Positions 1 to 11,867 of a stretch of DNA of 56,171 nt are shown piece after piece. Every line of letters starts with the position of its first letter. Position 1 is the first letter of the stretch. The DNA is from Nemertoderma westbladi. Taxonomy: Eukaryota > Xenacoelomorpha > Nemertodermatida > Nemertodermatidae. The DNA lies in contig JAUCBJ010005223.1 of NCBI GenBank assembly GCA_032718475.1, positions 1-56,171 of the forward strand, written 5' to 3'. Made by a program: the position numbers and the translations under genes. The notes under the pieces were generated by a model. The model saw nothing but the letters and a program-made list of their open reading frames with translations. It was not told where the DNA came from and made no database searches.

Positions 1-600
1 TATTCCTTTATATTAATTATTTGTATTTATTGAAGGATCATTATTGTGAGCTAACCCTATTCCTTTATTAATTACTTATTGTGTATTTATTGAAGGATCA
101 TTATTGTGAGCTAACCCTATTCCTTTATATTAATTATTTGTATTTATTGAAGGATCATTATTGTTGAGCTAACCCTATTCCTTTATATTAATTATTTGTA
201 TTTATTGAAGGATCATTATTGTGAGCTTAACCCTATTCCTTTATATTAATTATTTGTATTTATTGAAGGATCATTATTGTGAGCTTAACCCTATTCCTTT
301 ATATTAATTATTTGTATTTATTGAAGGATCATTATTGTGAGCTAACCCTATTCCTTTATATTAATTATTTGTATTTATTGAAGGATCATTATTGTGAGCT
401 AACCCTATTCCTTTATATTAATTATTTGTATTTATTGAAGGATCATTATTGTGAGCTAACCCTATTCCTTTATATTAATTATTTGTATTTATTGAAGGAT
501 CATTATTGTGAGCTAACCCTATTCCTTTATATTAATTATTTGTATTTATTGAAGGATCATTATTGTGAGCTAACCCTATTCCTTTATATTAATTATTTGT
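1..600. repeat. 57-bp tandem repeat array, cut by the left window edge
   Basis: About ten and a half copies of an AT-rich unit of 57 bp. Each unit contains TTGAAGGATCATTATTGTGA followed by GCTAACCCTATTCC. The first units carry small indels (GAGCTTAACC, TGTTGAGC, ACTTATTGTG variants); the units from about 290 onward are uniform in length. Because 57 is 19 codons, the uniform part reads as an open frame of 19-residue periodicity at 279-605. That frame is a by-product of the repeat, not a gene. The array ends abruptly near 600 in unrelated sequence. Its left end lies outside the window. Confidence 0.95.
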
Positions 601-884
601 ACTAATTATTCGGTTTAATTGATGCGATTTAATTGGATTGTGTTCCAAGTTATTTATATTTAGTCATAATAAAGAAATTATGTAAATATTAATAACATAT
701 TAATATACGAAAGCTATGGGGAGGGGGGGGGGGGGGTGTAAGTTAGTCTGTTTCATTGTAGGAAGTTACAAACTACAAGACACAGTTTACAATGAAATAT
801 AAACAAAAAAAGCATAACAACACATAATAATTTCTCCCACAGCTATGCTTAAACATTCGAACATATTTATTTTATTTAGTCCTT
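601..884. other. AT-rich spacer with poly(G) run
   Basis: No gene recognised. It holds a G14 homopolymer at 723-736 followed by non-coding AT-rich sequence. Confidence 0.6.
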
Positions 885-1793
885 TCATATTATCCTAAAG
901 CCAATAAACATTGTATGGGTGGACGACTGGACGCGCACACTACACTGCAAGTGGATGAAAGAGTTATCGGTTGGCACTGCTGAGGTTCGAACAGAAGACG
1001 CCCGTCCCGGTTGCAACCTCGGAGAGGCCCTCCTAGGGAGATCGCCGAAACGTTTACTCGGTCTAGAGCGGATATAATTTCCGCGTTTATTATTGCCCAC
1101 TTCATTCTCAGGTTCGACATTACCGGAAGCCACTATCTCCGAAATCTTCTCAAGGTCGTTTATAGAAGCTATTGGGGTTGCATCCCGATCCTTTCCAATG
1201 CGGATGAAGACTTTTCCGTTGTAGGTGTAGGCCGCTGCTAGCTTAAGCTCGCGCTTAAGGCTCCTGGCGGCCCGGAACAAGTCGGCCCGACGAGGGAGTA
1301 AGGAACTCGGTCGGAAACACGGACTCCGGTAGTTCCTTCCGTTTCATGAAGACTTTAATTCTTTGCGCGTGGCCGATAAATCGGACCAAAACTGGACGTT
1401 GGCGCTCCCGCGTTGAAGCATGTATTTTCCCACCGACTCGATGGATCACATCAACTTCCCATGTAGATATCCCGATCTTCCCTAGCATAGCCATTACCTT
1501 CGCACGATCAGCGATAGGTTCCAGTTCTTCTTCAATTCCGTGGATCTTAATAATATGCCTGTTATAGTATTGATCACGGATTTCTATCTCGTTCCTGAGG
1601 ACCTCGACTTCACCTTTAACCACCTTCCGTCTTCCTCGAGAGACGTCGCCCTATCTTGGAGTCGGGAGTCGAATTCTGCCATCCTGTCTAGTTTCTCGTG
1701 GATTGAGGAGATATCTATAGTTAACTGTTCGAGCATATCCTCGACCTTGTTTCCACTCATCTTATGGTCGGTGAGCGGCGAGCGGCGCGACAA
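885..1793 (-). pseudogene. LINE ORF1p (L1/CR1-type RNA-binding protein), frameshifted
   Basis: Three consecutive minus-strand reading blocks in two frames (1793-1584, 1623-1255, 1280-885) together resemble one ORF1 protein of about 300 residues. In order they give an N-terminal heptad-rich helix (MLEQLTIDISSIHEKLDRMA), an RRM-like core (IIKIHGIEEE, then VIHRVGGK and RPVLVRFIGHAQRIKVF) and the usual C-terminal domain (LTPS, LFRAARSLKREL, then AYTYNGKVFIRI). That order is typical of the ORF1 chaperone of non-LTR retrotransposons, which coats element RNA in the cytoplasm. Two frameshifts, near 1600 and 1270, break it. No ORF2 from the same copy is adjacent. A second ORF1 of similar type lies at 43480-44234. 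Confidence 0.8.
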
Positions 1794-2486
1794 CCAGACA
1801 ACTGTGAACTGGTGTTATACTGGAAGCCCCGCCCAGTGCAGTTATCAAACCGATTTATAAAACTACTTTTAGTCAGTCAGTATATTATAGCTGAGCTGTA
1901 ATCTGTAAACTAATTCTGTAGTCTGAAACTCAGCCCATGATCAGCCTAACATCCTGGTACCGGTACTTCCAATGGTCCATGTTATCCATCCATCCATGTT
2001 ATCCACTACGCTAGTTTGGGACGAGATGAAAGTGTTTAAAATTAACTTGTCATGTTTTCTTTCTTTCATGTTTCAAGTTTGTTCTAGAAAGTGTAAGTGC
2101 ATAATTACAAATAATTCCCTGCAAATAAATAAAATCCGATTCGCCATTGAACATAATTAGCACTTTAAGGGGGCTTTAAATTATTAATTAAAGTGCTTTA
2201 AATTATATTTTAAAGACAATCAACACCCCCATACCGGGGTAAATATATTTATCGGATTCCATCTTATTGCACTGGTGATAAACGCAACTATTAAACAATG
2301 ATATTGAAATACGATAGGCTACTCTATAAAACATATTTCATAATATTTATAATAATTTACATATGTACAGTATTACTTTGGTTCAGTGTGTGAATAAAAC
2401 AATTTATTATTATTAAATTAAATATAAACAACTCGTTGATAAAAATAATTCTAAAATATCGTGCAAAACGGATACATATATAAAAC
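1794..2486. other. Non-coding spacer, small inverted repeat
   Basis: No gene recognised. AGCACTTTAA (2159-2168) and TTAAAGTGCT (2188-2197) form a perfect 10-bp stem with a 19-nt loop. The end next to the following LINE fragment contains a TAA-rich tail on the minus strand (about 2407-2420). Confidence 0.5.
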
Positions 2487-2957
2487 TCATGCAGCCAACG
2501 AATTTAGGCTAGGACAGGCAGGACATCGAAGGGCGTGATATCTGCTTTCACAGTTCCCACCACAGAAACTACAGATACAGTCTTCTTTTGGGGAGTGGAA
2601 TGAGTTCATAGTGCAGCAGATCAGATGGTGAAACCCGTGAGATGTTGCCCTACAGACAGCATGACGATTTCGTTGTCCAGGTCGTTTCCAGTTGAAGTTT
2701 TGAAAGGCAGGTCCCTCTAGGTAGCCCTCCCTTATAAAATTATTCATCCGTTCAGCTCTATAGTTCCTATATTTTAGCACAGTAGTCTCGTTAAAAATAT
2801 TTGGGTTCCTATCTAAAATATATTCTATCAAAGTTGGTTCACCAAGTAAGTTATGCACAAATGTTGACGATGAAGATATGTGTAGACCTAGCATACGTTT
2901 AATAAAAGTAGATTTCGTTTTATCGATTTCTTTAAGGTTTGACAATTTAAAATGCAA
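2487..2957 (-). pseudogene. LINE ORF2 C-terminus with Cys/His zinc-knuckle-like end
   Basis: Minus-strand open frame of 156 residues ending in a Cys/His cluster: CICSFCGG, then RYHALRCPACPSLNSLAA and stop. It lacks the reverse transcriptase and so is a 5'-truncated copy starting near 2960. The same ending (CCCKYC, RYHAIKCKLCPSLSSL, stop) closes the LINE at 18033-19048. The upstream stretches also align (LKEIDKTKSTFIKRMLGLH against LIELDKIKTAFLNSLSLH), so the two belong to one family, here called family B. The terminal cluster is probably nucleic-acid binding, by analogy with other LINE C-terminal fingers. Clade not determined. Confidence 0.75.
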
Positions 2958-3169
2958 AGGCTCTTACAGGGATGGTCATCAAGTGCTCAAAATGTCATCA
3001 CTTGTGCAGAATGGCATCGAAAAACGACTCTGAATGACCATAATTTTGATAAATGATCATGATTTAGTAATAGAGATTTTATGCCATATTTTTGACAGAT
3101 TTTGCCATATTTTTTACAAAAAATTGATACATTTTGTTAAATACTTCTGTTACAACAAATAAAATTGAA

Positions 3170-3500
3170 AAATGGTCATAGGGGTGCTACTGAAATTTAC
3201 AACGAAGTAGTAGTTATAATAAAAGTAGTTCAAATCTGAACACCACAAAGAGGGATCACTTTTAGTTCTCGAGGTATCGTTGAATATTTGTCTGGCAATC
3301 TGTCTGTCAAAATGTAAGAAAGACAGACAGACAACCGACCGGACAGCGGTCCGACAATGGACAGACTAGATTCCGCCAAATATTAAAACTGACATCGGAA
3401 ATGAAATCAGCGATTCCGAAAACCCCCATAAATATAATTTTAGCTCGGTGGTGTGCTTCCTTCCTGTCAGACACTAGACTATCCAACCAGACCTCATAAA
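3170..3500. repeat. Dispersed non-coding repeat, copy 1
   Basis: Contains a run of GACAGACAGACAACCGAC followed by ATTCCGCCAAATATTAAAAC, TGACATCGGAAATGAAATC and GATTCCGAAAACCCCC. The same order occurs at 46340-46560 (about 85 percent identical by eye over the last 120 bp) and, more diverged, at 24360-24720. It has no coding capacity. It may be a decayed MITE or SINE-like element. Confidence 0.65.
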
Positions 3501-3689
3501 GGCAATTTTGCGCGGGAAGTTTTGAACTTGAAGGTAATTGAAATTTTTTAGCACGGAAAATACAACTCTTCCACCATTTCTTAACCTTTTTTTTGGTGAT
3601 TTTTGAATTCCATGAAAGGAAATTTAATAAGCTTTAATAAAACATAAAACACGTGGATTTTATCAATTTTTTTAAAATATTTTGATTTG

Positions 3690-5230
3690 ATTTGGACTCC
3701 CAGCCGGCTAGTTCAGTTCCTAGACTCTCTGAGTTCTGTGAGAATACTCCTGACGAAGTAAGGACGCTAATCAATAACTCGAAACGAAATCGAGACATCG
3801 CGACCCATTACCAACTTTCCAGCTTAAACTATCGATATCAAGTCTTCTGGTAGTAATTACATTAATAATAAACCTATCTATATTGATGTGTACCGTTCCA
3901 CTCATGTTCAAGGAAGCTGTTTTAACACCGATATTAAAGAAAGCCCGGTTGAATCCCGAGATTCTAAAGAACTTTCGACAATAAGTAATCTATTGTTCAT
4001 TTCAAAACTAACTGAAAGGGTGGTAGCAAACCAATTAATTAAATATATGGACACGAATAATCTTCATGAGCCAATGCAGAGCGCTTACAAACAACACCAT
4101 GGCAGGAGACTCCCTTACTGGTTGTAAACGATGGATTATTGAGGAATATCGACAACGGGTCAGCATGGCTGCTGATTATGCTTGACCTCAGTGCCGCATT
4201 CGACACAGTGGAACACGGGAAACTACTTAACATACTAGAGCAGACATTGGGGTGTGCCAGAACGCAATAAGTTGGTTTAAATCGTATCTCGACGGACGCA
4301 CACAACAAACTCGTGTAGGATGTGCGTATTCCAGAACTCACAATCTGCATTTCGGTCTGCCTCAGGGCTCGGTGCTCGGGCCAATTCTATCCACGATCTA
4401 TACCACATCCCTGACGTCTGTGATTCGACGACATGGCTTGTCATACCTCCTATATGCGAATGACACACAATTGTATATTGTTTCCAGACGGAAAATGTAG
4501 ACCAAGCAGTAAATGTTACAGAAAATTTGCATGAGTAACATCGATAATTGGATGAGGACGTTTTTTCTAAAATTGAACACCGACAAAACGGAGGTAATGA
4601 TACTTCAATCTCGCTTTGGCACACAGATACCCCCACCAACGGTTAAGATAGGAAACGATGTCATTCACATGGAATATTGGCCTCGAGCTGGATTCCAATT
4701 TGACACTCATCAAACAAATCAAAACAACAGTTTGTGAGGGATTCTACCACCTAAAGAACATCTCCAGATTAAAACGGTACCTTGATAAACATAACATGAC
4801 ATAACATAGACCTTGATACACGCCCTGGTTACCAGGAAGTTAGATTCGAACAATTCACTCTACTAAGGACTGCCAACAAAATCTATTGAATAACTACAAT
4901 ATGTGCACAATTCGGCAGCTCGGCTACTATTAAACGTCGCATCGACTATAAGATAGCGATGTTAACATATAAGTGTCTGAACAGATGCGCCCCAGCCTAC
5001 CTGACTGAATTGTTAATCCCGTATACACCGGCTCGCGAGCTACGCTCAAGTACTGCTGGTCTACTCGTAGTCCCTAAATTTCGAACAGTCAATCATGGGA
5101 AACGCGCATTCTCAGTATCCGCTCCTACTACATTGAACGCACTCCCCCATCACATTCGTGAATCCGAATCGCTATTCTGTTTCAAAAAGTAATTCAAAAC
5201 TCACTATATATCTGGAATACAATACCCAGA
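3690..5230 (+). pseudogene. L2/CR1-like non-LTR retrotransposon reverse transcriptase, decayed
   Basis: Successive blocks in shifting frames match the L2/CR1/Jockey layout. They are a pre-RT segment near 3720-3800 (LSEFCENTPDEVRTLINNS); RT blocks 3950-4120 (SNLLFISKLTERVVANQL, then EPMQSAYKQHH); LDLSAAFDTVEHGKLL near 4180; GLPQGSVLGP near 4355; and LLYANDTQLY near 4450. A thumb-like region follows, and then the clade-typical C-terminus 4959-5192 (YKCLNRCAPAYLTELL, FRTVNHGKRAFSVSAP, LPHHIRESESL). The catalytic YADD is YAND here. At least three frameshifts are present. The element would copy its RNA at a nicked target; this copy is dead. No endonuclease domain was found upstream. Confidence 0.85.
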
Positions 5231-6052
5231 AATCAGAAACTTTGTTTTTTAAATATGATTTTAGAATTTTTACTGTTGTTTTATTTAAGTACGATCTAGA
5301 ATTTTACTGTTTTTACTGTTCTGTGGTCCGAACCAATTTTCCATTTAGTCCAAGAGTAAGCAGCAATTTCTGTTCGAACTGATGTTACACAGAGTAATGT
5401 TAACATTATACTCATAACCTTTTATTAATACCCTGTGAACTACATTATCTATAAACAAACGGTTTCAAGTTTTGAAATCCCCCAAACATCTACTCTAGGT
5501 GGGATTGAAAATAAACAGTCAACTTTGATCAATAAGTCACCCCATTTGACCGCCGGCTATTGTGCACAACCATTTGTACTTTTACTCAATAATTGCCTAC
5601 TTTCTTGTTACGTCATTATATAGGGAAGGGGGCGGGGTGGTGGGGGGGGGGGGGGGGGGGTGTGGTTGCGTAGTATTATATATTTATATTTAATCCGGAC
5701 AGACATATGTCCATGTCCACTCCACAGTAAAATAACAAATAATTATAACAAAGCACACTAGAGATAAAAGTGATATAATTAATTATCGGTACTCAATTAT
5801 TATTTAGATATTAAGTGCAAAATATTAAAATAGTGTGTGGTGTGATATGGTTTATAAGCTAACAAAATGTTTATTCTCATTTTTTGAAATGATTTTCGAA
5901 AAAACAAATACCATGTTTGTTTTAACTTTATAAGCCCAAAAAAAACAATGCCCCATTTATTTATCCTCTCCCCAAAATAAGGCCAATTTAGAATTGTTAG
6001 TAAACATTGGGTAATAACTCACTTATTAATAGTATATTATCCGGTTGTTTTG
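5231..6052. other. Non-coding spacer with poly(G)
   Basis: No gene recognised. A G19 run occupies 5642-5660 in a GGGGCGGGGTGG context. The rest is AT-rich. Confidence 0.5.
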
Positions 6053-6090
6053 TTGTTTTACACAAGGAGCCTGCTCCGAGGGTAAAACAA
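6053..6090. repeat. 38-bp imperfect palindrome
   Basis: Outer arms TTGTTTTAC (6053-6061) and GTAAAACAA (6082-6090) are perfect inverted complements. Inner arms GGAGC (6066-6070) and GCTCC (6073-6077) pair again around CT. It would form a two-stage hairpin with a small internal loop. It lies just outside the inverted repeat at 6107-6235. No adjacent gene suggests a role. Confidence 0.7.
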
Positions 6091-6106
6091 TCGGGAATTG
6101 ATACCG

Positions 6107-6235
6107 CAAATTAAACGCCAATCCCAAATCATGAACGCAAATTTATATGTTGTCTCAATGTTAAAATGCGACTAAGGAAAAGGAGCAGCTTATTATAGTG
6201 GCACGTTATTCTAAAAACCACACTAAATAAAAGGT
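6107..6235 (-). repeat. Left arm of a diverged ~125-bp inverted repeat
   Basis: CTCAATGTTAAA (6154-6165) and GTGGCACGTTATT (about 6198-6210) recur in reverse complement at 8240-8365, with weaker similarity outward (ACGC.AATCCCA). The arms are roughly 70 percent alike by eye and enclose about 2 kb (6236-8239) in which I recognise no gene. The core is one of several copies of a dispersed repeat that also lies at 16030-16080, 25640-25745 and 26540-26640. Confidence 0.55.
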
Positions 6236-8239
6236 CATTATAGCTGTTATACTGATGTTCGATATCCGATATATATTTATGTTAAAAATCAGTTGGTAAG
6301 AAATGAATCCGGGTTTGTATAAAGTTGATGAATATCATCATACTGCTGATACACAGAGAGCGTTAATTGCAGAAAAAATTGCTATCTACACAACAATCGT
6401 GCGCAATCAGAGTTAGTTGAATGGCCCTCATGAGACTACTACTGTACAGTGAGTGCATTGCAGTCATTTCGTTTTTGGAATCCTAGCATTGGGAATCAGC
6501 TACCAGTAACACATTATACCACAAATACAACCACAAGCCATTTATTGAAACACGAGTGCTTCATGGAATGCCAAATTCATATTTTTTTATTATTCCAATA
6601 TAAACTTTAATGTTTGCTATGGAGCTGATTATTGATCTTTTCATTCGCGTTATTGATCCTTCTCAAGGGGCTTTTGGTCAAGGGATTCTATCAATTCAAT
6701 ATTCTTAGATTGGATAGTGAGATGAATTAGAGCATAGTTCGCCCTCCTCGCCTAGCTTTTTATATATTACTGGCACTATGTTGGGATGGAATTCATGACT
6801 CTTCGATTCCATAGTACTAGCAAACTCGGCTCTGTACCGCAGGGATTCAATGCGGATTAGTTTTTAAGATTTCGGATTTCGGTTCAGATTTAACGTTTTA
6901 TTTAAGAAAAAGAGCTAGTTATTTTTGCGAGCTCTTTTGACGTCTCAGCTGTGGCATGGAATTTTGTACACAGCTACTGCACTATCTATGTCTGTCTTTT
7001 TTTATTATGTTAGCAGAAATTATAATAAGATTGATATAGTGGAGTGGCTTAGCAAAAAAATTGTGAGAAATGTGCCAATAGTACCTATGGGTATTTAATG
7101 CTTGAAATTCTAACAAATTTGCATTATATATTTTATAAGCCAAACACAAAATTTTGTAATGTTTTAGTTCAAAAACAACAATAGTTTATGATATAACGAG
7201 TCAATTTTTTGGGAAAAATTGTTTTTGAGGTAGACAAATCTGATGGGCTGGTTTAAATTATCTTGTTTAGTCGAGAATTTGTCTTAATTAATAAACTTTC
7301 TATATTGTACCAGCCAATGAAAATAAAACTTAATCAATTATTAGTCAAATATCCATTGTTCTGGAAACTAAAATGTAGTGCCTAGTTCAGTCAATCCATA
7401 GCCATTAATAACTAATGTTTGCTTTCACTAAATTTTTGGGAAAATATCACCACGAGTTACCTTGTTGCTATGTAAAATCCATTTGCTAAGGAAAGAAAAG
7501 TTTATTTGAAGTGTTACAATAGTGAGATTTTTCGAGCATGGATTTTTGTCATCTATATACCCAGAGGTACTTACAAAAATGTTTCGCACGTTTGTCACAC
7601 AACTTGTTAACCATTTTATGTCTAAGCCACTCCACTAATATTATAATATATAATTCAACCCCACCTCCTCTCGGTGTGTGGTTATTTTCGTGGGACCACC
7701 TACCAAAATAGAGTATCGTAAGTATCGTAACATTGTGGAAATTACCTATCTGTGGAAGTGTGCGATATTAATGTTACGGTGGAGGAAAGGTATTAATTAA
7801 ACTGAAGAAACTGAGCACTGAGCAGTATCAACAGGTATGTTTATTACATAGTTAAACGGTTGTTCGCCCAGTCCGTAGGTGATGGGGTTGTCATTCAATT
7901 AAGTTTATTTGTTTGGGTGAAATTAATTTTTATCGAATTTGCTATGCATTTCCTATACTATATATATATTTACTACAATGTTTCTGTCGGTTATTCCTTA
8001 TTAATATTATAATTATGCTAGTGCAGGAAACCTTTATACTAGGCTTAATTTTATTTGACTTGTTTGTTTTTATCATAAGAACCTCACCGATTGAAATCAT
8101 CGATAAAATGCTTAATTCCGTCAAATAAATATTATGAAACTAGGAATTCTATGCAATAAAAATTCATACCTCTCCAGGGGGAAATTCGACGCAAATAACC
8201 ACTGATTACTATCAAAAAAATAACTGTAACCTGTTCTAT
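6236..8239. other. Interior between inverted repeats; nothing recognised
   Basis: AT-rich with only short ORFs. No motif of a transposase, reverse transcriptase or RNA gene was seen. If the arms are transposon ends, this is a non-autonomous or fully decayed interior. Confidence 0.4.
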
Positions 8240-8365
8240 TGTGTTTAGTATATTTTTTTGGTTAAAATAACGTGCCACTGTAACCTGCTTTTTTCTCTAA
8301 ATTGAGAATTTAACATTGAGGCGGGATATTAATTCGCCAAGATGGGATTTGCGTCCAGTTTTCCC
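8240..8365 (+). repeat. Right arm of inverted repeat; dispersed repeat core
   Basis: Reads TTTGGTTAAAATAAC, GTGCCACTGTAACCTGCTTT, then ATTGAGAATTTAACATTGAG. It is the reverse complement partner of 6107-6235. The CTGTAACCTG motif occurs twice (8224 and 8278), hinting at an internal tandem structure. Confidence 0.6.
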
Positions 8366-9129
8366 ACCTGTTTCTTAATAAGTGTAGCTTTAAATTTAAC
8401 CTGGATAAAGAAAACTTAAACGGAATGTTGGTTTATATATATTAGAAATCGTAATGGTTGAAAGCTTTCTTATTTATGGAATGGTGGAGGCTTCATATTC
8501 AAATCATATAAATATTGCATTGGCAATAATGTTAAATGTCATTCTGGGTGTGGCAGGATATCTTTATTGCATGCCATGTTTCATATATAAATTATAAAGC
8601 ATTCTGCAGTCGTAAAGTATGTGTGCTCAGTTTAAATATAAACATTTTTAACATAGAGACAGACCAGAGATTTGTTTTACTTAACTTATATTATTTGGGT
8701 CAATTGATTCATTTATCAATTTGTTATTTTATTAACACTATAAATTAGGGGGGTGGAGGGCTCACATTTTAAATAATTTTATAAACGGTTTTTTAAAATA
8801 TAATGTAAATTTTAGAACCCACGCTTATTACTGTTTTAGAAAATTAAATTCAACTAAATATGAATTCTCAATTAAATTGGGTTTCCTACAATATTCCTAA
8901 ATTTATTTAGTAAACTATTGGAAAGAGATGTGCCTAAGTTAGTAGTTAGGTTGTTATGTTATTGGTATAGGTCACAGTCTATAATTTTTTTTTTAAATGA
9001 TGTAAAAAACCCATCACCAGCTGATTTTAATTATCAAAAATGTAAATAAACGCCCACCACCTATACAGATATGTCAACAATCAGGTGCCTAGCTACTATT
9101 GTAAATATGAAATAATTTCACAGTCTATA
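8366..9129. other. Non-coding AT-rich spacer
   Basis: No gene or repeat recognised. Confidence 0.4.
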
Positions 9130-9690
9130 ATTGTTAAGTGGGGTAACTGCCGGTCTACTTTATTTACAGTAACAAACGGCACTAGACAAGGAAGTGTAAT
9201 TTCGCTCGTTTTCTAAAATGTATATATATATGGATAATCTTAGCGTAATTTTCAATGAATGACATTGTTGTTGGCTGTCACGTTAATGGTATTAGGGAAA
9301 ATCATATCTCATATGCTGACGATTTGTCGCTATTGGGGACTAGCCCGCTAGCCTTGCAGAAATTAATAGACATAGCTAGTGCCTATGCTAATGAACATAA
9401 TATTACGTTTAATATAAAGAAATCAAAATGTAGGTACTTAACTTTGCCAGGTTTGCTCATGAAATTAAATGCTTTTCCCATTGATTGTGTGGGTCGCACA
9501 AATTCTTAGGTCATTATTAAACATCAATATGGACGATAAAAAGGCCATACAAAATCAAATAAGTGGTATATATCGTAGGGATAATAGTATTATAAGGGAA
9601 TTTGGTAATTTCCTTATGTGTGTATCAGTGTGTCGCATGCACAAGTCCGCACTTCAATATTGCAGTGAATCGCACCCAAAGTAATAAAAG
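9130..9690 (+). pseudogene. Non-LTR reverse transcriptase fragment
   Basis: Starts in the RT core: VKWGNCRSTLF, then VTNGTRQGSVIS (9165-9205), a block MDNLSVIFNE, and after a frameshift GCHVNGIRENHISYADDLSLL (9273-9335) with an intact YADD. ANEHNITFNIKKSKC follows. A second frameshift near 9505 leads into ILRSLLNINMDDKKAIQNQI. It lacks both ends, including any endonuclease. The NG.RQG..S and GC...G...YADD.LL pattern is common in LINEs of fish and invertebrates. It belongs to neither family A nor family B of this window. Confidence 0.8.
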
Positions 9691-9833
9691 AAAAATAAAT
9701 GATATTTTAATAATTATTGTAGATTTATGATTTTAAGATGAATTGTATCTCTTTTAAAAATTTATAATAAAATTAATTACGCACCCTATCTGCAAGCGTA
9801 TCGCATGCTCAAGTACGCACTTCAATATCGCGA
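9617..9833 (+). repeat. ~48-bp direct duplication, spaced 167 bp
   Basis: 9617-9664 and 9784-9833 share TCGCATGC.CAAGT.CGCACT followed by TCAATAT.GC. The first copy lies in the tail of the RT fragment, the second in non-coding DNA, so this is a local duplication of LINE-derived sequence or a repeated domain of the element. Confidence 0.65.
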
Positions 9834-10620
9834 CACACGCCGTAAGCCGCAGAGAGAGGTGAGAGGTCAAACCACCTCAGAGGGACAAGCAAGCTAGTAA
9901 GGCTAGCACGAAGGGAAAGTGGCAACAGGGAGTGGCGAGGTGAGAATTAATCAGGTTAAGCCAATGGTGGGCGGGAAAGCACATTGGGGGGATTAGAGCG
10001 CATCTATTGGATATTAAGGCCACCCTGTTGTGTAGGGGTAATTTAACATGTGTCAATGATATAACCGTTGTGATTATTGATTATTAGTTTAGTTGGTTCC
10101 TTACAGTTGTGAGACCGGAACAGTTTTGACCGTCACCGTCGTCACTAACCGCTGTATTGCATGCTATTATATTCAGACTGTGCTATTATCGATTACTGTG
10201 ATTATTAATACTGATAACAAGAACACAGTAATTTTCAACAGCCTTCGGCCTAATATATATCCATATCGACAGCTCAGCAGCTCACGGACGCGGCGACGAG
10301 TACAACTCACATACCGGTCGGGAGCTGATACTGCCAACTCCGTTGGCTCCCGTAACAGTCAATTATATCACTTATTAAAATTTGTAAAAAAATATTGAAT
10401 TCCGCATTCTATACATCACGCATTCTATACGCATGTGGATCGTATGTGTCTTTTTGACTGGGTTACGGTCTAAATACAGGTCTTCAATCTGGGGTGGCAT
10501 GTATTTTGTGTTGTTCTGACTTAATTAAATGTGCTATTTTGTGTGTTTTTGTTTATTTATAGTAATTGTTTTTATGGGCATAGTCCCTGAATATACAATC
10601 AATCAATATGTTTTTTTGCT
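9834..10620 (+). other. Relatively GC-rich stretch, then LINE-3'-end-like tail
   Basis: 9834-10000 is richer in G (GAGAGAGGTGAGAGGTC and following) than the surroundings and has no clear gene. 10570-10612 reads ATGGGCATAGTCCCTGAATA followed by (CAAT)n. Such GGGC...CCTGAATA tails with short 4-bp repeats are typical of L2/CR1-like 3' ends. It could be the 3' terminus of the RT copy at 9130-9690. Confidence 0.35.
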
Positions 10621-11867
10621 ACCAGTAATGATGAGTATTGTACAAGCAAATAGGATGATGGGTGGGTGCGTTGATGAGGTAAAGGATATTACTGTAACAT
10701 AAGCTCGAGGATTCTAGATCCAGGGTCCTATCTATTTGATTTCGTGATATTAAGATTTTTTAAATTGGTAACAAATTTTATGTTAGTAAATTTACATTTA
10801 TTTAATGATATAGTATAAAGCGGTTAGTTTAAACGTAACCTCCAAGAGTTGTGAGGCATTAAAATTGAAACAGTTTGTTTGAAAATGAAATAATCTTACC
10901 AGTGAAATGCTGATGCTGAACGACTACCTTCCTAAAAATCAATCAATAATTAGAACTGTTATTACGTGTTACATGTTATTGTATAAGGTACTGCATAACA
11001 TTGGTAAACTTCGTCAAAAATATGATTATATTTATTCTTTAAAACCCTCTATAGATATCTGCAGAAATATTGAATAATTGCTGATGTGGATTGAACTTTG
11101 GTGACAATGCACACGGGTGGGACGATAAACGCTGGAGGCAATGATTTATTTGTTAAGGTGAGTGAGAAATCAGTTGCTGAATAATTAGTAGAGAATCAAT
11201 TTATGATTTGGTACGGCATAGAAAATTAAGTAATTTATATGTACATTTATTATATATATATATATACTACAGACATATATCTAGTACAACCACTACTGTC
11301 ATCAATCAATACGTCTGGAGAACAGCTTTGCACATATAAAAGAAAAAAATAAAAATTGTAGCAAAAAGTAATGTGGAACATTAGGTAAATAACATAGCCT
11401 AGCAAACGTAGTATATTTGTAACCATCTGTTGCAAATTATCAGATTTGTTACATTCATTTTAAATTTGAATTCTGAACTAAAAATATAAGACATTCATAC
11501 AGACTTGACTTTTGTAATTTCTCCTATTCATTCTATATAATAATTTTTTTATTGATCTCTGACAACAGATGGAACAGAGGCAATTTATGAATTATTTCAT
11601 CTAAGAGGTGAAGTAATAATTCATATTTCAGTGAGAATTCTAACTATTCAATTTGTATTGACAGCTGCATAATACTATACTCATCAACTAAAATAACGTA
11701 GTACTTTTGTTGTCGATATTGTCATTTGAATAATTCCTTTCCCAGATATTCACAGTTTACTTAATAAATTACATAATACACATTATTATTGTTGTATCTA
11801 GTTGTATGTATCACTTTATATTATTTCACCCTATTATATTCCTACCTTTCTGAACCCTTACTAAAAC
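10621..11867. other. Non-coding AT-rich spacer
   Basis: No gene recognised. A short (TA)n lies near 11258-11272. Confidence 0.4.

Noticed and set aside
1-600. Telomere or subtelomere because of CTAACCCTA
   Set aside because: Only one and a half telomere-like units occur per 57-bp repeat; there is no run of TTAGGG.
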